DNA of 64,000 nucleotides from Deinococcus taeanensis. Lineage in GTDB: Bacteria; Deinococcota; Deinococci; Deinococcales; Deinococcaceae. Position 1 is the stretch's first letter. Each line of letters begins with the position of its first letter. The notes under the pieces were generated by a model, which saw only the letters and a list, made by a program, of their open reading frames with translations, was not told the origin of the DNA and searched no databases. The position numbers and the translations under genes are program-made. Of the stretch, positions 25,073-33,322 are shown piece after piece. The stretch covers positions 357,179-421,178 of the forward strand of contig NZ_CP083458.1 in the NCBI RefSeq assembly GCF_020229735.1, given 5' to 3'.

Positions 25073-25708
25073 ATGATCGCCAACGAGCGCAGCAGCACCG
25101 GAGGACAATTCATCAAAGCCCAGATCGTCCCGGTCGACGGCGGCAGCCGCAGCCCGATCGAATGCATGTTCAACCCGCGTGAGTACGCCATCAGCCGCAG
25201 CGTGAACTGGAAAACTGAAAGCAACGACAACAACGACACCGGCAACAAGGTGTACCTTGGCGGCTCCCCCGCCCGGCTGACCCTGGAGCTGTTTTTCGAC
25301 ACGTACGCCCGCCGCGCGTCCGCCGGCGTCGTCGAGGATGTCCGCAAGTACACCGCGCCCCTGTGGGCCCTGAGTGAATTGCAGACCGGAGACGGCGCCG
25401 GCGGGCAGGGCAGCCAGATCAAGAAGGGCAAGCCGTCCAGTGTGCTGTTCCAGTGGGGTCAGACCTGGCACTTCAAGGCCGTGATCACCGACCTGGAACA
25501 GCAGTTCACGCTGTTCATGCCCGACGGCACCCCCGTGCGCTCCACCGTGAAAACCACCTTCGAGCAGGCTGACACCGCCACGTCCTTTGAAGGCAGCGCC
25601 GGCCTGGGCCACACGTATCACGTCAGCCAGGGCATCCGCGACGCTGCCGGCCGCGCCGGCTTCGTCGGCGACCTGCGCCGCACCCCCTTCGGGAGGGGCC
25701 AGGGGTGA
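25073..25708 (+). CDS. eCIS tube/gp53-like adaptor protein, LysM absent
   Basis: A 211-residue protein of the CIS tube-protein (Afp7/Pvc7, gp53-like) group: KAQIVPVDGGSRSPIECMFNPREYAISRSVNWKTE (seen as CMFNPREY), GGSPARLTLELFFDTY, LFQWGQTWHFKAVITDLEQQFTLFMPDGTPVRSTVKTTFEQA. In relatives, HTYHV leads into a ~50-residue LysM domain. Here HTYHVSQG runs into 24 residues with no LysM pattern and stops; the other two frames show no LysM either. This is therefore a shortened form, not a simple frameshift. CAGGAGG precedes the chosen ATG; the longer upstream frame overlaps the pseudokinase end and is not needed. The stop overlaps the spike GTG (GTGA). It should join the hub to the first tube ring. 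Confidence 0.82.
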   Translation: MIANERSSTGGQFIKAQIVPVDGGSRSPIECMFNPREYAISRSVNWKTESNDNNDTGNKVYLGGSPARLTLELFFDTYARRASAGVVEDVRKYTAPLWALSELQTGDGAGGQGSQIKKGKPSSVLFQWGQTWHFKAVITDLEQQFTLFMPDGTPVRSTVKTTFEQADTATSFEGSAGLGHTYHVSQGIRDAAGRAGFVGDLRRTPFGRGQG

Positions 25709-27480
25709 CCCGCGTGAAACGCGAGGCGCTTGAAGGCGCCGTCAGCACCCTGTACATGAACGTCGACGGGCGGGACATGAACCCCGAGCAGTTCCGCCTG
25801 ATCGATGAGATCACCGTGGACAGCAGCCTGCAGCTGCCGGACGTGGCCACCATCACCCTGCGTGACCCGGGCGGCTCGCTGATCGACGACCCCAGCTACC
25901 GGCTCGGCGCGCGCCTTAAGGTGATTGCCCAGGTGCACGGCAACCAGGAAACCGTGTTCGACGGAGAACTCGTCGAAATTGAACCGCGCTTCACGCGCGC
26001 CACGCAGCAGCTGCGGCTGCGTGCCTTCGACCGCCTGCACCGCCTGGCGCGCGGCACGAACACCCGGTCCTTTCAGAACGTCAGTGACATGGACCTCGTC
26101 AAAAAACTGGCCGGAGAGGCGGGAATGACCGCCAGGACGGGACCGGCCAGCGTCGTGCACCCCTACGTCCTGCAGCACAACCAGACGAATCTCGCCTTCC
26201 TGCGCGAACGCGCGGCCCGGCTCGGGTACATCCTGTATGCCGACGGCACCACCCTGCACTGCGAACCCGTTCGTGGTCAGGATCCCATCGTGCTCACCTG
26301 GGGCGACAACCTCAGTGAATTCCTGCCCCGCCTGAGCAGCCTGAACCAGACCAGTCAGAGCACCGTCCGGTCGTGGGACCCCCGCCAGAAACGCAGCGTG
26401 GTCGCCCAGGCGCAGAGCGGCGAAGGCAAAGCGCAGATCAGTGAGGAGACCCGCAGCGAGAATGTCGCGCAGGGCGCCTTCCGCATGAGCGCCCCTGCCA
26501 CCAGCAGCACCCTGATCGTGCGCGACCAGGGGTACGCCGACGCGATCGCCCAGGCCCAGCGCAACCGGGTGGCCGAACAGCTGATTGAAGCGCGCGGCAC
26601 CACCGCCGGCTACCCCCGCCTGACCGCCGGCACCACCCTCGACGTCCGCAACGTCGGGCAGCGCTTCAGCGGCCAGTACGTCGCCAGCAGCGTCCGCCAC
26701 GTGTACCGCAACGGTGAAGGCTACAGCACCGAGTTCGCCGTCAGTGGCAGCCAGCCCGACTCGCTCGCGAGCCTGATCCGCGCCAGCAGCGGGTCCGGCC
26801 ACGCGGGCGCCACCCCCGCGGCGGGTCTGATGATCGGCATCGTCACCAACAATGACGATCCGGACAACCTCGGCCGCGTGAAACTCAAGCTGCCGGCCCT
26901 CACCGAAGAGGACGAAACCGACTGGGCCCGCGTGGTCGGGACGGCCAACGGCGCGAACCGCGGCACCCATCACACTCCCGAAGTGAACGACGAGGTGCTC
27001 GTCGGTTTCGAACACGGTGACATTCACCATCCCTACGTGATTGGGGGCCTCTGGAACGGCACGGACAGCCCACCGCGGCCCACCGGGAAGGTCATCAAGA
27101 ACGGCACCGTCATCCAGCGCGTCTACCGCACCCGACTCGGACACGAACTCACGTACGACGACCCCCTTGACCCCGACCCGCCGCGAATCACCCTCCAGAG
27201 CAGCAAAAAACACGCCCTGGAACTGAACGACGACAAGAAGAAGCCCTTCACGGAACTTCGCACTGCGGCGGGGCACCGCCTGACCCTGATGGATGACCCG
27301 AAAGCGCCGTTCGTCATTCTCCGTGACAAGAACGGCAACGAGGTGAAGCTCGATACCCGCAGCAACACCCTGACCATCACCAGCACCGGCCGCCTTGAAC
27401 TCAAGGCCCGCAGCGGCATCCGCATCGATGGCGGCGGCGGGAACGTTGACGTCAAAGGCGTCATGATCAACCTCAACTGA
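25705..27480 (+). CDS. VgrG-like spike/hub protein (gp27-gp5 type)
   Basis: A 591-residue hub-spike protein. The N-terminal ~370 residues resemble the phage late-control D/gp27 hub (YMNVDGRDMNPEQFRLIDEITVDSSLQLPDVATITLRDP, RAARLGYILYADGTTLHCEP). Next is a gp5 OB-fold (MIGIVTNNDDPDNLGRVKLKLPALTEEDETDWARVVG...NDEVLVGFEHGDIHHPYVIGGLWNG). The C-terminal part (ITLQSSKKHALELNDD...LTLMDDPKAPFVILRDKNGNEVKLDT...NTLTITSTGRLELKARSGIRIDG) reads as a beta-helix needle. GTG start overlaps the previous stop. It would tip the tube and puncture the target membrane. No effector domain is attached. Confidence 0.92.
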   Translation: MTRVKREALEGAVSTLYMNVDGRDMNPEQFRLIDEITVDSSLQLPDVATITLRDPGGSLIDDPSYRLGARLKVIAQVHGNQETVFDGELVEIEPRFTRATQQLRLRAFDRLHRLARGTNTRSFQNVSDMDLVKKLAGEAGMTARTGPASVVHPYVLQHNQTNLAFLRERAARLGYILYADGTTLHCEPVRGQDPIVLTWGDNLSEFLPRLSSLNQTSQSTVRSWDPRQKRSVVAQAQSGEGKAQISEETRSENVAQGAFRMSAPATSSTLIVRDQGYADAIAQAQRNRVAEQLIEARGTTAGYPRLTAGTTLDVRNVGQRFSGQYVASSVRHVYRNGEGYSTEFAVSGSQPDSLASLIRASSGSGHAGATPAAGLMIGIVTNNDDPDNLGRVKLKLPALTEEDETDWARVVGTANGANRGTHHTPEVNDEVLVGFEHGDIHHPYVIGGLWNGTDSPPRPTGKVIKNGTVIQRVYRTRLGHELTYDDPLDPDPPRITLQSSKKHALELNDDKKKPFTELRTAAGHRLTLMDDPKAPFVILRDKNGNEVKLDTRSNTLTITSTGRLELKARSGIRIDGGGGNVDVKGVMINLN

Positions 27481-27581
27481 TCTCCTGCGGCCTTCCGGTT
27501 CCCGCTGCAGCACCCACCGCTTCATCCCAACTTTCAGGTCCGGACGCGCCGTGCGCTCCCGCCGGCCAGACGAGGTAAAGA

Positions 27582-27773
27582 ATGTCATCGCCTTCAGCGC
27601 CCCTGCCGCGAACGCTCCCGGTCACCGTGCGTGGCCGCCGGGACGACGAAACATGCCAGTTCACGCCACCTCACCGCCAGACCGGCCAGGCGGCCCGGCC
27701 CGGCCTGAGCGGCACGCCCATGATGGACGTCCCCGTGTCCCCCCGCAGACTGACCAACGGGCTGGTGAGCTGA
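27582..27773 (+). CDS. Small eCIS-operon protein, 63 aa, unknown
   Basis: A 63-residue basic, Pro/Arg-rich frame between the spike and ATPase genes. GAGGTAAAG lies close before the ATG, and its TGA abuts the ATPase ATG directly, which fits coupled translation. In other eCIS loci a PAAR-type tip protein often sits near here, but I see no PAAR pattern: no paired His/Cys and no repeated GSxxVxxNG. A second frame starting at 27551 overlaps it but lacks a ribosome site. Function unknown. Confidence 0.5.
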   Translation: MSSPSAPLPRTLPVTVRGRRDDETCQFTPPHRQTGQAARPGLSGTPMMDVPVSPRRLTNGLVS

Positions 27774-29729
27774 ATGCCAGCTGTGCCGGTGCCGGAGCTG
27801 GTTACGGACAGTCAGGCGCTGCGGGCGGCGTGCGACCAGCTGAGCGCGCAGGTGCTGGACGTGGCCCTGAGTGAGCAGGCGGAGCCAGACGTCCGGTATG
27901 TGGTGCCGCTTCCGGAAGAGGTGAAAGGCACGCGCCTGGGCGGGTTGCAGGCGCGCCTGGCCCTCAGTGAGTTTGAGGCGGGGGTGGTGGCGCTGGCGCT
28001 GGCCACCGAACTGTTTCCGGACCGCATGCTGTCGGCGTGCGCCGCGGCGTTGCAGGTGGACGGGATGTACTCCGCGTTCCTGACTCCGTCCCTCGCGCGG
28101 CGCTGGCTGCTGGGGGATGAGTGGACGGAAGCTGGTGCGTTCCAGCCGGACCGGCCGCTGGTGGCATGCCACCTGCTCGAATTCGGGACGAGTGCGAACG
28201 CCAGTGTCCTGGAGGCGCTGGTGCCGGTCCGCCTGAGTGCAGGGGCCCTGGCCTTTCTGCGCGGGGAGGACACGGTCGCGCCGGAGGTTCGGACTGTCCT
28301 GGGTGACCTGCCACAGGGAGGCGTGCTGAGCCCGTCCCAGGACGCGACGCTGCGGACGCTGCGCCGGCACCTGGACCGCGGCGGGAACGAGCGGGCCGCG
28401 CTGCTGTACGGCCCCAATCCCGGGGGTGCGCAGTCGCTGGCCGCGCACCTGCTGGCGCCCACAGGTCAGGCGGCGCTGCTGGACGTGGGCTTGTTGGGAA
28501 CGCGCCCACCAGAGGAGCAGGACGTGGCGCTGCGGGTCCTGAAGCGGGAAACGCACCTGCGGGGCATTCGCCTGGTCGTGGATGCCACCGCCCCCGCCCC
28601 TGAGGGGCCGGGGCCGGAAGTGCTGGTCGACCGCGTGCTGACGGTGGCGGCCGGTCCGGTGGTGGTGATCGCGCCGGACCCGCTGCCCCTCACGGCGGAC
28701 CGCGCGGTCCTGAGCGTGGAAGTGCAGCCTCCCACGCCAGCTGAGCAGCGCGAGCGGTGGATGCAGGCCCTGAACCTGACGTCGCAGGCGCCCCTGCTCC
28801 GGGAACTGGGGGATCAGTTCCAGCTGAGCCTGGAGCAGATCGACCGTCTGGCGCGGGAAGCGCGCGCGGCCCTGCCTGCCAATGCCGGTCAGGGGGCAAG
28901 GCTGGAGGCGGCGTGGGAAGCGGCGCGCGGCGCGAACCGGCGCCTGATGGGCGCCCTGGCGCAGCGGGTGGACAGCCGCGCCTCCTGGGATGACCTGGTG
29001 CTCCCGGACGCGGACCGGATGGCCTTGCAGCAGATTGCGGCGCATGTCCGGCACCGGTCGCAGGTGTACGAGGAACTGGGGTTGGCCCGGCCGGGGCGCG
29101 GGCGGTCCATCACGGCGCTGTTCAGCGGCCCAAGCGGGACAGGGAAGACGCTCAGTGCGGAGGTTCTGGCGCGCGAACTGAACCTTGACCTGTACCGGGT
29201 GGATCTGAGCAGCACGGTCAGTAAGTACATTGGTGAGACAGAGAAGAACCTCAAGCGGATTTTTGACGCCGCGGATCAGGGGGGATGCGTCCTGCTGTTC
29301 GATGAGGCCGACAGCGTCTTCGGGAAGCGTGGCGAGGTGCGGGACAGCAACGACCGGTACGCGAACACCCAGGTGAACTATCTGCTGCAACGGCTTGAGA
29401 CGTTCAACGGCCTGGCGGTGCTCACCACGAACCTGGAGAGCAGCATGGACGTGGCGTTCATGCGGCGCCTGCAGTTCGTGATCAATTTCCGTGCGCCGCA
29501 GGCTGCGGAACGGGAGCGGCTGTGGCGTGGGGCCTTCCCGGCTACTCTGGAGACCTGCGATGTGGATTTTGCGCGGTTGGCACAGGCGGAAGTGGCGGGC
29601 GGCAACATCCGGAGTGTCGCGATGAACGCCGTGTTTATGGCGGTGGCCCGGAGCGTGCCCCTGACCCAGGCGCTGGTGGAGGAGGCGCTGCACCTGGAGT
29701 ACCGCAAGCTGGGCCGCCTGGTGCTCTGA
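27774..29729 (+). CDS. AAA+ ATPase of the eCIS (Afp15/Pvc15-like)
   Basis: A 651-residue ATPase. The first ~420 residues are an N-terminal region typical of the eCIS ATPases (PELVTDSQALRAACDQLSAQVLD, FEAGVVALALATELFPD). The AAA+ module follows, with Walker A GPSGTGKT at 452-459, Walker B CVLLFDEAD, the pore-loop-like SKYIGETEKNL, sensor 1 LTTN and the arginine-finger region MDVAFMRRLQFVI. It is thought to act in assembly or loading of the particle. ATG directly follows the previous stop. It is the last gene of the plus arm; no convincing terminator was found after it. Confidence 0.92.
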   Translation: MPAVPVPELVTDSQALRAACDQLSAQVLDVALSEQAEPDVRYVVPLPEEVKGTRLGGLQARLALSEFEAGVVALALATELFPDRMLSACAAALQVDGMYSAFLTPSLARRWLLGDEWTEAGAFQPDRPLVACHLLEFGTSANASVLEALVPVRLSAGALAFLRGEDTVAPEVRTVLGDLPQGGVLSPSQDATLRTLRRHLDRGGNERAALLYGPNPGGAQSLAAHLLAPTGQAALLDVGLLGTRPPEEQDVALRVLKRETHLRGIRLVVDATAPAPEGPGPEVLVDRVLTVAAGPVVVIAPDPLPLTADRAVLSVEVQPPTPAEQRERWMQALNLTSQAPLLRELGDQFQLSLEQIDRLAREARAALPANAGQGARLEAAWEAARGANRRLMGALAQRVDSRASWDDLVLPDADRMALQQIAAHVRHRSQVYEELGLARPGRGRSITALFSGPSGTGKTLSAEVLARELNLDLYRVDLSSTVSKYIGETEKNLKRIFDAADQGGCVLLFDEADSVFGKRGEVRDSNDRYANTQVNYLLQRLETFNGLAVLTTNLESSMDVAFMRRLQFVINFRAPQAAERERLWRGAFPATLETCDVDFARLAQAEVAGGNIRSVAMNAVFMAVARSVPLTQALVEEALHLEYRKLGRLVL

Positions 29730-30270
29730 TTGCTTCAGGGGGGTATGTAAGGGTCAAAGGTGGGGGAACGCCGGCTTCCGTCCAGGTGTGAGAGCGCGCT
29801 GCGCTCATGAACGGGTGCCACGCGTCAGGGTTGTAGGACGTTGGAGTGGCGTGGGCAGGTGAAGGTTGCCAGAACCCGGCTGCAGGAGCGGTGGAGCCGC
29901 GTGGAGGGACGCTGCGGGTCACTGAGCATTTCAGCAGGGTGAGGTCTCAGAACATGCGCTTTGTTAAAAAATCTGATGACATTTTGCACAGCAGGTTCGT
30001 AAACACCTGCCGCTGTGTATCTGGTGTGCATATTTGTAAGCTAACCTAATACAATATGCATTCTCCTTGCGCGGGCACGAGAACTTTGGCTGACTGAGTG
30101 GACGTTTACAGCATAGTCCTCCAGAGGCTGGACGGTCCCAAAAGCATAAAAATGCAATAGATGTATATTTTCGATCACGAGCCATTACCCAGTGCACTTG
30201 GACACTCTGTAAAAGTCTGGCACCTGAACACCAAAAACCGGATTCTGATCCAGGGGCCCGCCCCAAGGGC

Positions 30271-30313
30271 TTATGGATAAAAAAACACGCTGGCCTTGAC
30301 CTTATGCATAAGG
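30271..30313. promoter_or_regulatory. Two operator-like palindromes at the preT promoter
   Basis: CCTTATGCATAAGG (30300-30313) is a perfect 14-bp palindrome lying between the -35 and -10 elements. A near copy, TTATGGATAA (30271-30280), lies 31 bp upstream centre to centre, about three helical turns. This fits two dimers of one repressor on the same DNA face. The PucR-type regulator of the cluster is the nearest candidate. Confidence 0.6.
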
Positions 30314-30324
30314 GCGCCTAGAAT
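30296..30324 (+). promoter_or_regulatory. Promoter of the pyrimidine degradation cluster
   Basis: TTGACC, 17 bases, then TAGAAT: 5 of 6 matches in each box with ideal spacing. The expected start point, near 30331, leaves a ~75-base leader before the preT ATG. Confidence 0.8.
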
Positions 30325-30405
30325 CATGATCATTCGGTTAAATCGACTCCAGTGAGGGTGCGAACCGACCCCGTTCCACACGCCGACAGCGAAGCGAGGT
30401 CAGTT

Positions 30406-31809
30406 ATGGAAGATATCCGCCCCCCCGAACGCGCGTTCCAGGAACTTCTGCCCCCCATGACCGCACACGAGGCGACCGTCGAAGCCAACCGCTGCCTCTA
30501 CTGCTACGACGCACCCTGCCTTCAGGCGTGCCCCACCCACATCGACATTCCCACCTTCATCCGCAAGATCGCCACCGGCAACCTGCGCGGCTCAGCCCGC
30601 ACCATTCTGGAAGCAAACTTTCTCGGAGGCACCTGCGCCCGCGTGTGCCCCGTCCAGGAACTCTGCGAGGGAGCCTGCGTCCTGGGCGCAGACCACGTGC
30701 CCATCCAGATTGGCCGCCTGCAACGCCACGCCGTCGACCACGTCCACAACCGCAGCGCGCAGCTGTTCACGGCGGGCCTGCCCAGCGGGCACTCGGTCGC
30801 GGTCATCGGCAGTGGCCCCGCCGGCCTGAGTGCCAGCGCTGAACTGGCCAAACAGGGCCACCACGTCACCCTGTACGAGAAGCGTGAACTGGGCGGCGGC
30901 CTGAGCACCTACGGCATCATCGTGCTGCGCGAACCCGTCGAGGTGGCCCTGCGGGAGGTGCAGGCTGTCCAGGAGCTCGGCGTGGAGGTCGTGACCGGTC
31001 GTGAACTGACCAGCCGTGAGGAACTCGACGATCTGCTTGGCCGGCACGACGCCGTGGTGCTTGCCCTGGGCCTCGGCGCTGTGCCTGCACTCGGTGTTCC
31101 CGGGGAGGCCGCCATACTCGACGGCCTGGAGGTCATTGAGGCCAGCAAGATGGAACGTCCCACCGGCATCGGCCGCCGCGCGGTGATCATCGGCGCTGGC
31201 AACACCGCCATAGACGCCGCCACCATCGCCCGGCGCAGCGGCGCGCAGACCCTGATGGTGTACCGCCGCACAGAACGCGAGATGACCGCCTACCGCCACG
31301 AGTACGAGTTCGCGCTGAGCGAGGGCATCACCTTCAGTTTCCTGACCCAGCCTGTCGAGATCCTGCACGACGAAGGGCAGGTGACGGGCCTGCGGTGCGT
31401 GCGCATGGGGCTGGGTGCCCCGGACGACAGTGGCCGCGCCCGCCCCGAACCCATTCCCGGCAGTGACTTCGTGATTCCGTGTGACACCGTCATCACCGCC
31501 ATCGGGCAGGAGAAACCCGCGCTGGCGCTCACGCTGGGACTCGAGCTCGACCGCGGCTACATCCGCGTGGACGACGCGATGCGCACCAGCATTCCCCGCG
31601 TGTATGCCGGCGGGGACTGCGTGCGGGCCCGTGGGAACGCCAGCACCGTCATGGCCGTGCAGGACGGCAAACTGATCGCTGCGAGTCTCAGCCACGCGCT
31701 GGGGCAGCACGCCCCGCCGGTCGCGCCTCACAGCCCACCGGAAGTTCGCGCTCATCCCCTTTACCAGGCTGTACATCATGCGACCGGTCCGGAGGCCACC
31801 CATGGCTGA
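30406..31809 (+). CDS. preT: NAD-dependent dihydropyrimidine dehydrogenase, PreT subunit
   Basis: The flavoprotein half of bacterial dihydropyrimidine dehydrogenase: it takes electrons from NAD(P)H and passes them to PreA, which reduces uracil or thymine. The 467 residues show Fe-S cysteines CLYCYDAPCLQACP and CARVCPVQELCEGAC, an FAD-binding motif VIGSGPAGL, an NAD(P)-binding motif VIIGAGNTAIDAA and the C-terminal FAD contact VYAGGDCV. I chose the ATG with GCGAGG upstream. A GTG 54 bases earlier is in frame but adds a low-quality leader close to the transcription start. The end overlaps preA by 8 bases. Confidence 0.92.
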   Translation: MEDIRPPERAFQELLPPMTAHEATVEANRCLYCYDAPCLQACPTHIDIPTFIRKIATGNLRGSARTILEANFLGGTCARVCPVQELCEGACVLGADHVPIQIGRLQRHAVDHVHNRSAQLFTAGLPSGHSVAVIGSGPAGLSASAELAKQGHHVTLYEKRELGGGLSTYGIIVLREPVEVALREVQAVQELGVEVVTGRELTSREELDDLLGRHDAVVLALGLGAVPALGVPGEAAILDGLEVIEASKMERPTGIGRRAVIIGAGNTAIDAATIARRSGAQTLMVYRRTEREMTAYRHEYEFALSEGITFSFLTQPVEILHDEGQVTGLRCVRMGLGAPDDSGRARPEPIPGSDFVIPCDTVITAIGQEKPALALTLGLELDRGYIRVDDAMRTSIPRVYAGGDCVRARGNASTVMAVQDGKLIAASLSHALGQHAPPVAPHSPPEVRAHPLYQAVHHATGPEATHG

Positions 31810-33181
31810 TCTGAGCATCAATTTTGCGGGCATCCGCGCGCCCAATCCCTTCTGGCTGGCGTCCGCGCCGCCCACGAACAGCGGCGCGCAGATTCACCGG
31901 GCGTTCGAGTACGGCTGGGGCGGCGCCGTGTGGAAGACCATCGGCGCGCCGGTCCTGAACATCAGCAACCGGTACGGCGGCCTGTCCCTGGGCGGGCAGC
32001 GTCTGCTGGCGATCAACAACGTGGAACTGATCAGCGACCGCCCGCTGGAGGTCAATCTCCGGGAGATCGCTGAAGTCAAGCGGTTGTGGCCGGACCGGGC
32101 CGTGATCGTCTCAGCGATGGTGGATGCCGACCCGCAGGCGTGGCGTGACATCGTCATGATGATCGAGGACACCGGCGCAGACGGCATAGAACTGAACTAC
32201 GGGTGTCCGCAGGGCATGAGTGAACGCGGCATGGGCGCCGCGGTCGGGCAGGTGCCCGAAATGTGCGAACTGAACACGCACTGGGTAACCAGCGTCACGC
32301 GGCTGCCGGTGATCGTGAAACTCACGCCGAACATCACACGCATCACTGACCCCGCGCACGCCGCCCTCGCCGGCGGCGCCACGGCGCTGTCGCTCATCAA
32401 CACCATCAACTCGATCATGAAGGTGGACCTCGACACGCTGCTGATCACCCCCAGCATCGGCGGACGAGGCACACACGGCGGGTACGCCGGCCCGGCCGTC
32501 AAGCCCATCGCCCTGAACATGCTCGCCGACCTGATGACCGACCCGCAGGTCCGGTCGAGCGGCGTGCCGATCAGCGGCATGGGGGGCATCCAGACGTGGC
32601 GTGACGCCGCGGAGTTCCTCCTGCTTGGCGCCAGCAGCCTGCAGGTGTGCACGGCCGCCATGCACTACGGCTACCGCATCATTGAGGACCTCACGGACGG
32701 CCTGAGCAACTGGATGGACGACCATGGATTCGCCACGATCGCCGACGTCACGGGCCGCGCCCTGCCGCAGGTCAGCACCTTCGGGCAGCTGGACCTGAGC
32801 TACCAGGCGGTGGCGCGGATCAACCCCGACAAGTGCATTCAGTGCAACCTCTGTTACGTCGCCTGCAACGACACGGCCCATCAGTGCATTGACCTGATCA
32901 GCCCGGACGGCGTGCGCGTCGATCCTGGCTTCGATCCCCGCGCGAACGGCCGTGAAGTTACCGTGACGCGCCCGGTTCCGCAGGTACGGGAAAGTGACTG
33001 CGTCGGGTGCGCCCTGTGCGCCAACGTGTGCCCGGTGGACGGCTGCATCGAGATGGTCAGCGTGCCCAGCGGCCGCCAGAGCGTCACCTGGGACCAGCTC
33101 AGCGCGCAGCAGCCGGCCGTGACCCAGCAATGGGGCGCCATGGAGGACTACCGCGCCGCCACCGGCATTGAGATTCACTGA
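31802..33181 (+). CDS. preA: NAD-dependent dihydropyrimidine dehydrogenase, PreA subunit
   Basis: The catalytic FMN half of dihydropyrimidine dehydrogenase, reducing uracil/thymine to dihydrouracil/dihydrothymine. The TIM barrel (459 aa total) shows PNPFWLASAPPTNSG, LNYGCPQGMSERGMGAAVGQ, IVKLTPNITRI, LSLINTINSIMKVDLDT and ISGMGGIQTWRDAAEFLLLGASSLQVCTA. The C-terminus carries two [4Fe-4S] clusters (CIQCNLCYVAC and CVGCALCANVCP). GGAGG lies six bases before the ATG within preT, so PreT and PreA are translated together. Confidence 0.95.
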   Translation: MADLSINFAGIRAPNPFWLASAPPTNSGAQIHRAFEYGWGGAVWKTIGAPVLNISNRYGGLSLGGQRLLAINNVELISDRPLEVNLREIAEVKRLWPDRAVIVSAMVDADPQAWRDIVMMIEDTGADGIELNYGCPQGMSERGMGAAVGQVPEMCELNTHWVTSVTRLPVIVKLTPNITRITDPAHAALAGGATALSLINTINSIMKVDLDTLLITPSIGGRGTHGGYAGPAVKPIALNMLADLMTDPQVRSSGVPISGMGGIQTWRDAAEFLLLGASSLQVCTAAMHYGYRIIEDLTDGLSNWMDDHGFATIADVTGRALPQVSTFGQLDLSYQAVARINPDKCIQCNLCYVACNDTAHQCIDLISPDGVRVDPGFDPRANGREVTVTRPVPQVRESDCVGCALCANVCPVDGCIEMVSVPSGRQSVTWDQLSAQQPAVTQQWGAMEDYRAATGIEIH

Positions 33182-33322
33182 CGTGCAGGCGGCAGAAGGT
33201 CAGACGCAAAGCAGGAGACAGGCCCCCCACAGCGCGGAGGCACGTGGCCGCGCCGTGCGGTCGGGCTCACACGTGACGGACCGCCCAGGGCGGCGAAGCT
33301 GCAGGCAGCGCGCGGAGGTGCT

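Larger units (their letters stand above)
29730..30405. other. AT-richer non-coding region before the pyrimidine cluster
   Basis: A 676-base gap. From about 29940 the base composition drops sharply compared with the neighbours (30121-30180 is 42% GC by hand count). It contains a hairpin (CACAGCAGGT, 29987-29996, with ACCTG-CCG-CTGTG, 30005-30017), several ATGCAT/TGCATA words (30028-30060, 30302-30311), and the promoter listed separately. Open frames here are short, rich in Cys/Lys/Arg, lack ribosome sites and look non-coding. An unannotated small RNA or a decayed gene is possible. Confidence 0.5.

Noticed and set aside
25615..25735. Frameshift hiding a LysM domain at the end of the tube adaptor
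   Set aside because: All three plus-strand frames were read; none gives the LysM pattern, so a simple frameshift does not explain the short form.
25618..27588. 656-codon frame antisense to the spike gene
   Set aside because: Shadow of the VgrG-like gene; no domain and no operon fit.
29964..30266. 100-codon minus-strand frame in the AT-richer gap, perhaps a transposase remnant
   Set aside because: Residue pattern (many Cys, Lys, Arg) resembles no family I can name; no start signal. Kept only as part of the unexplained region.
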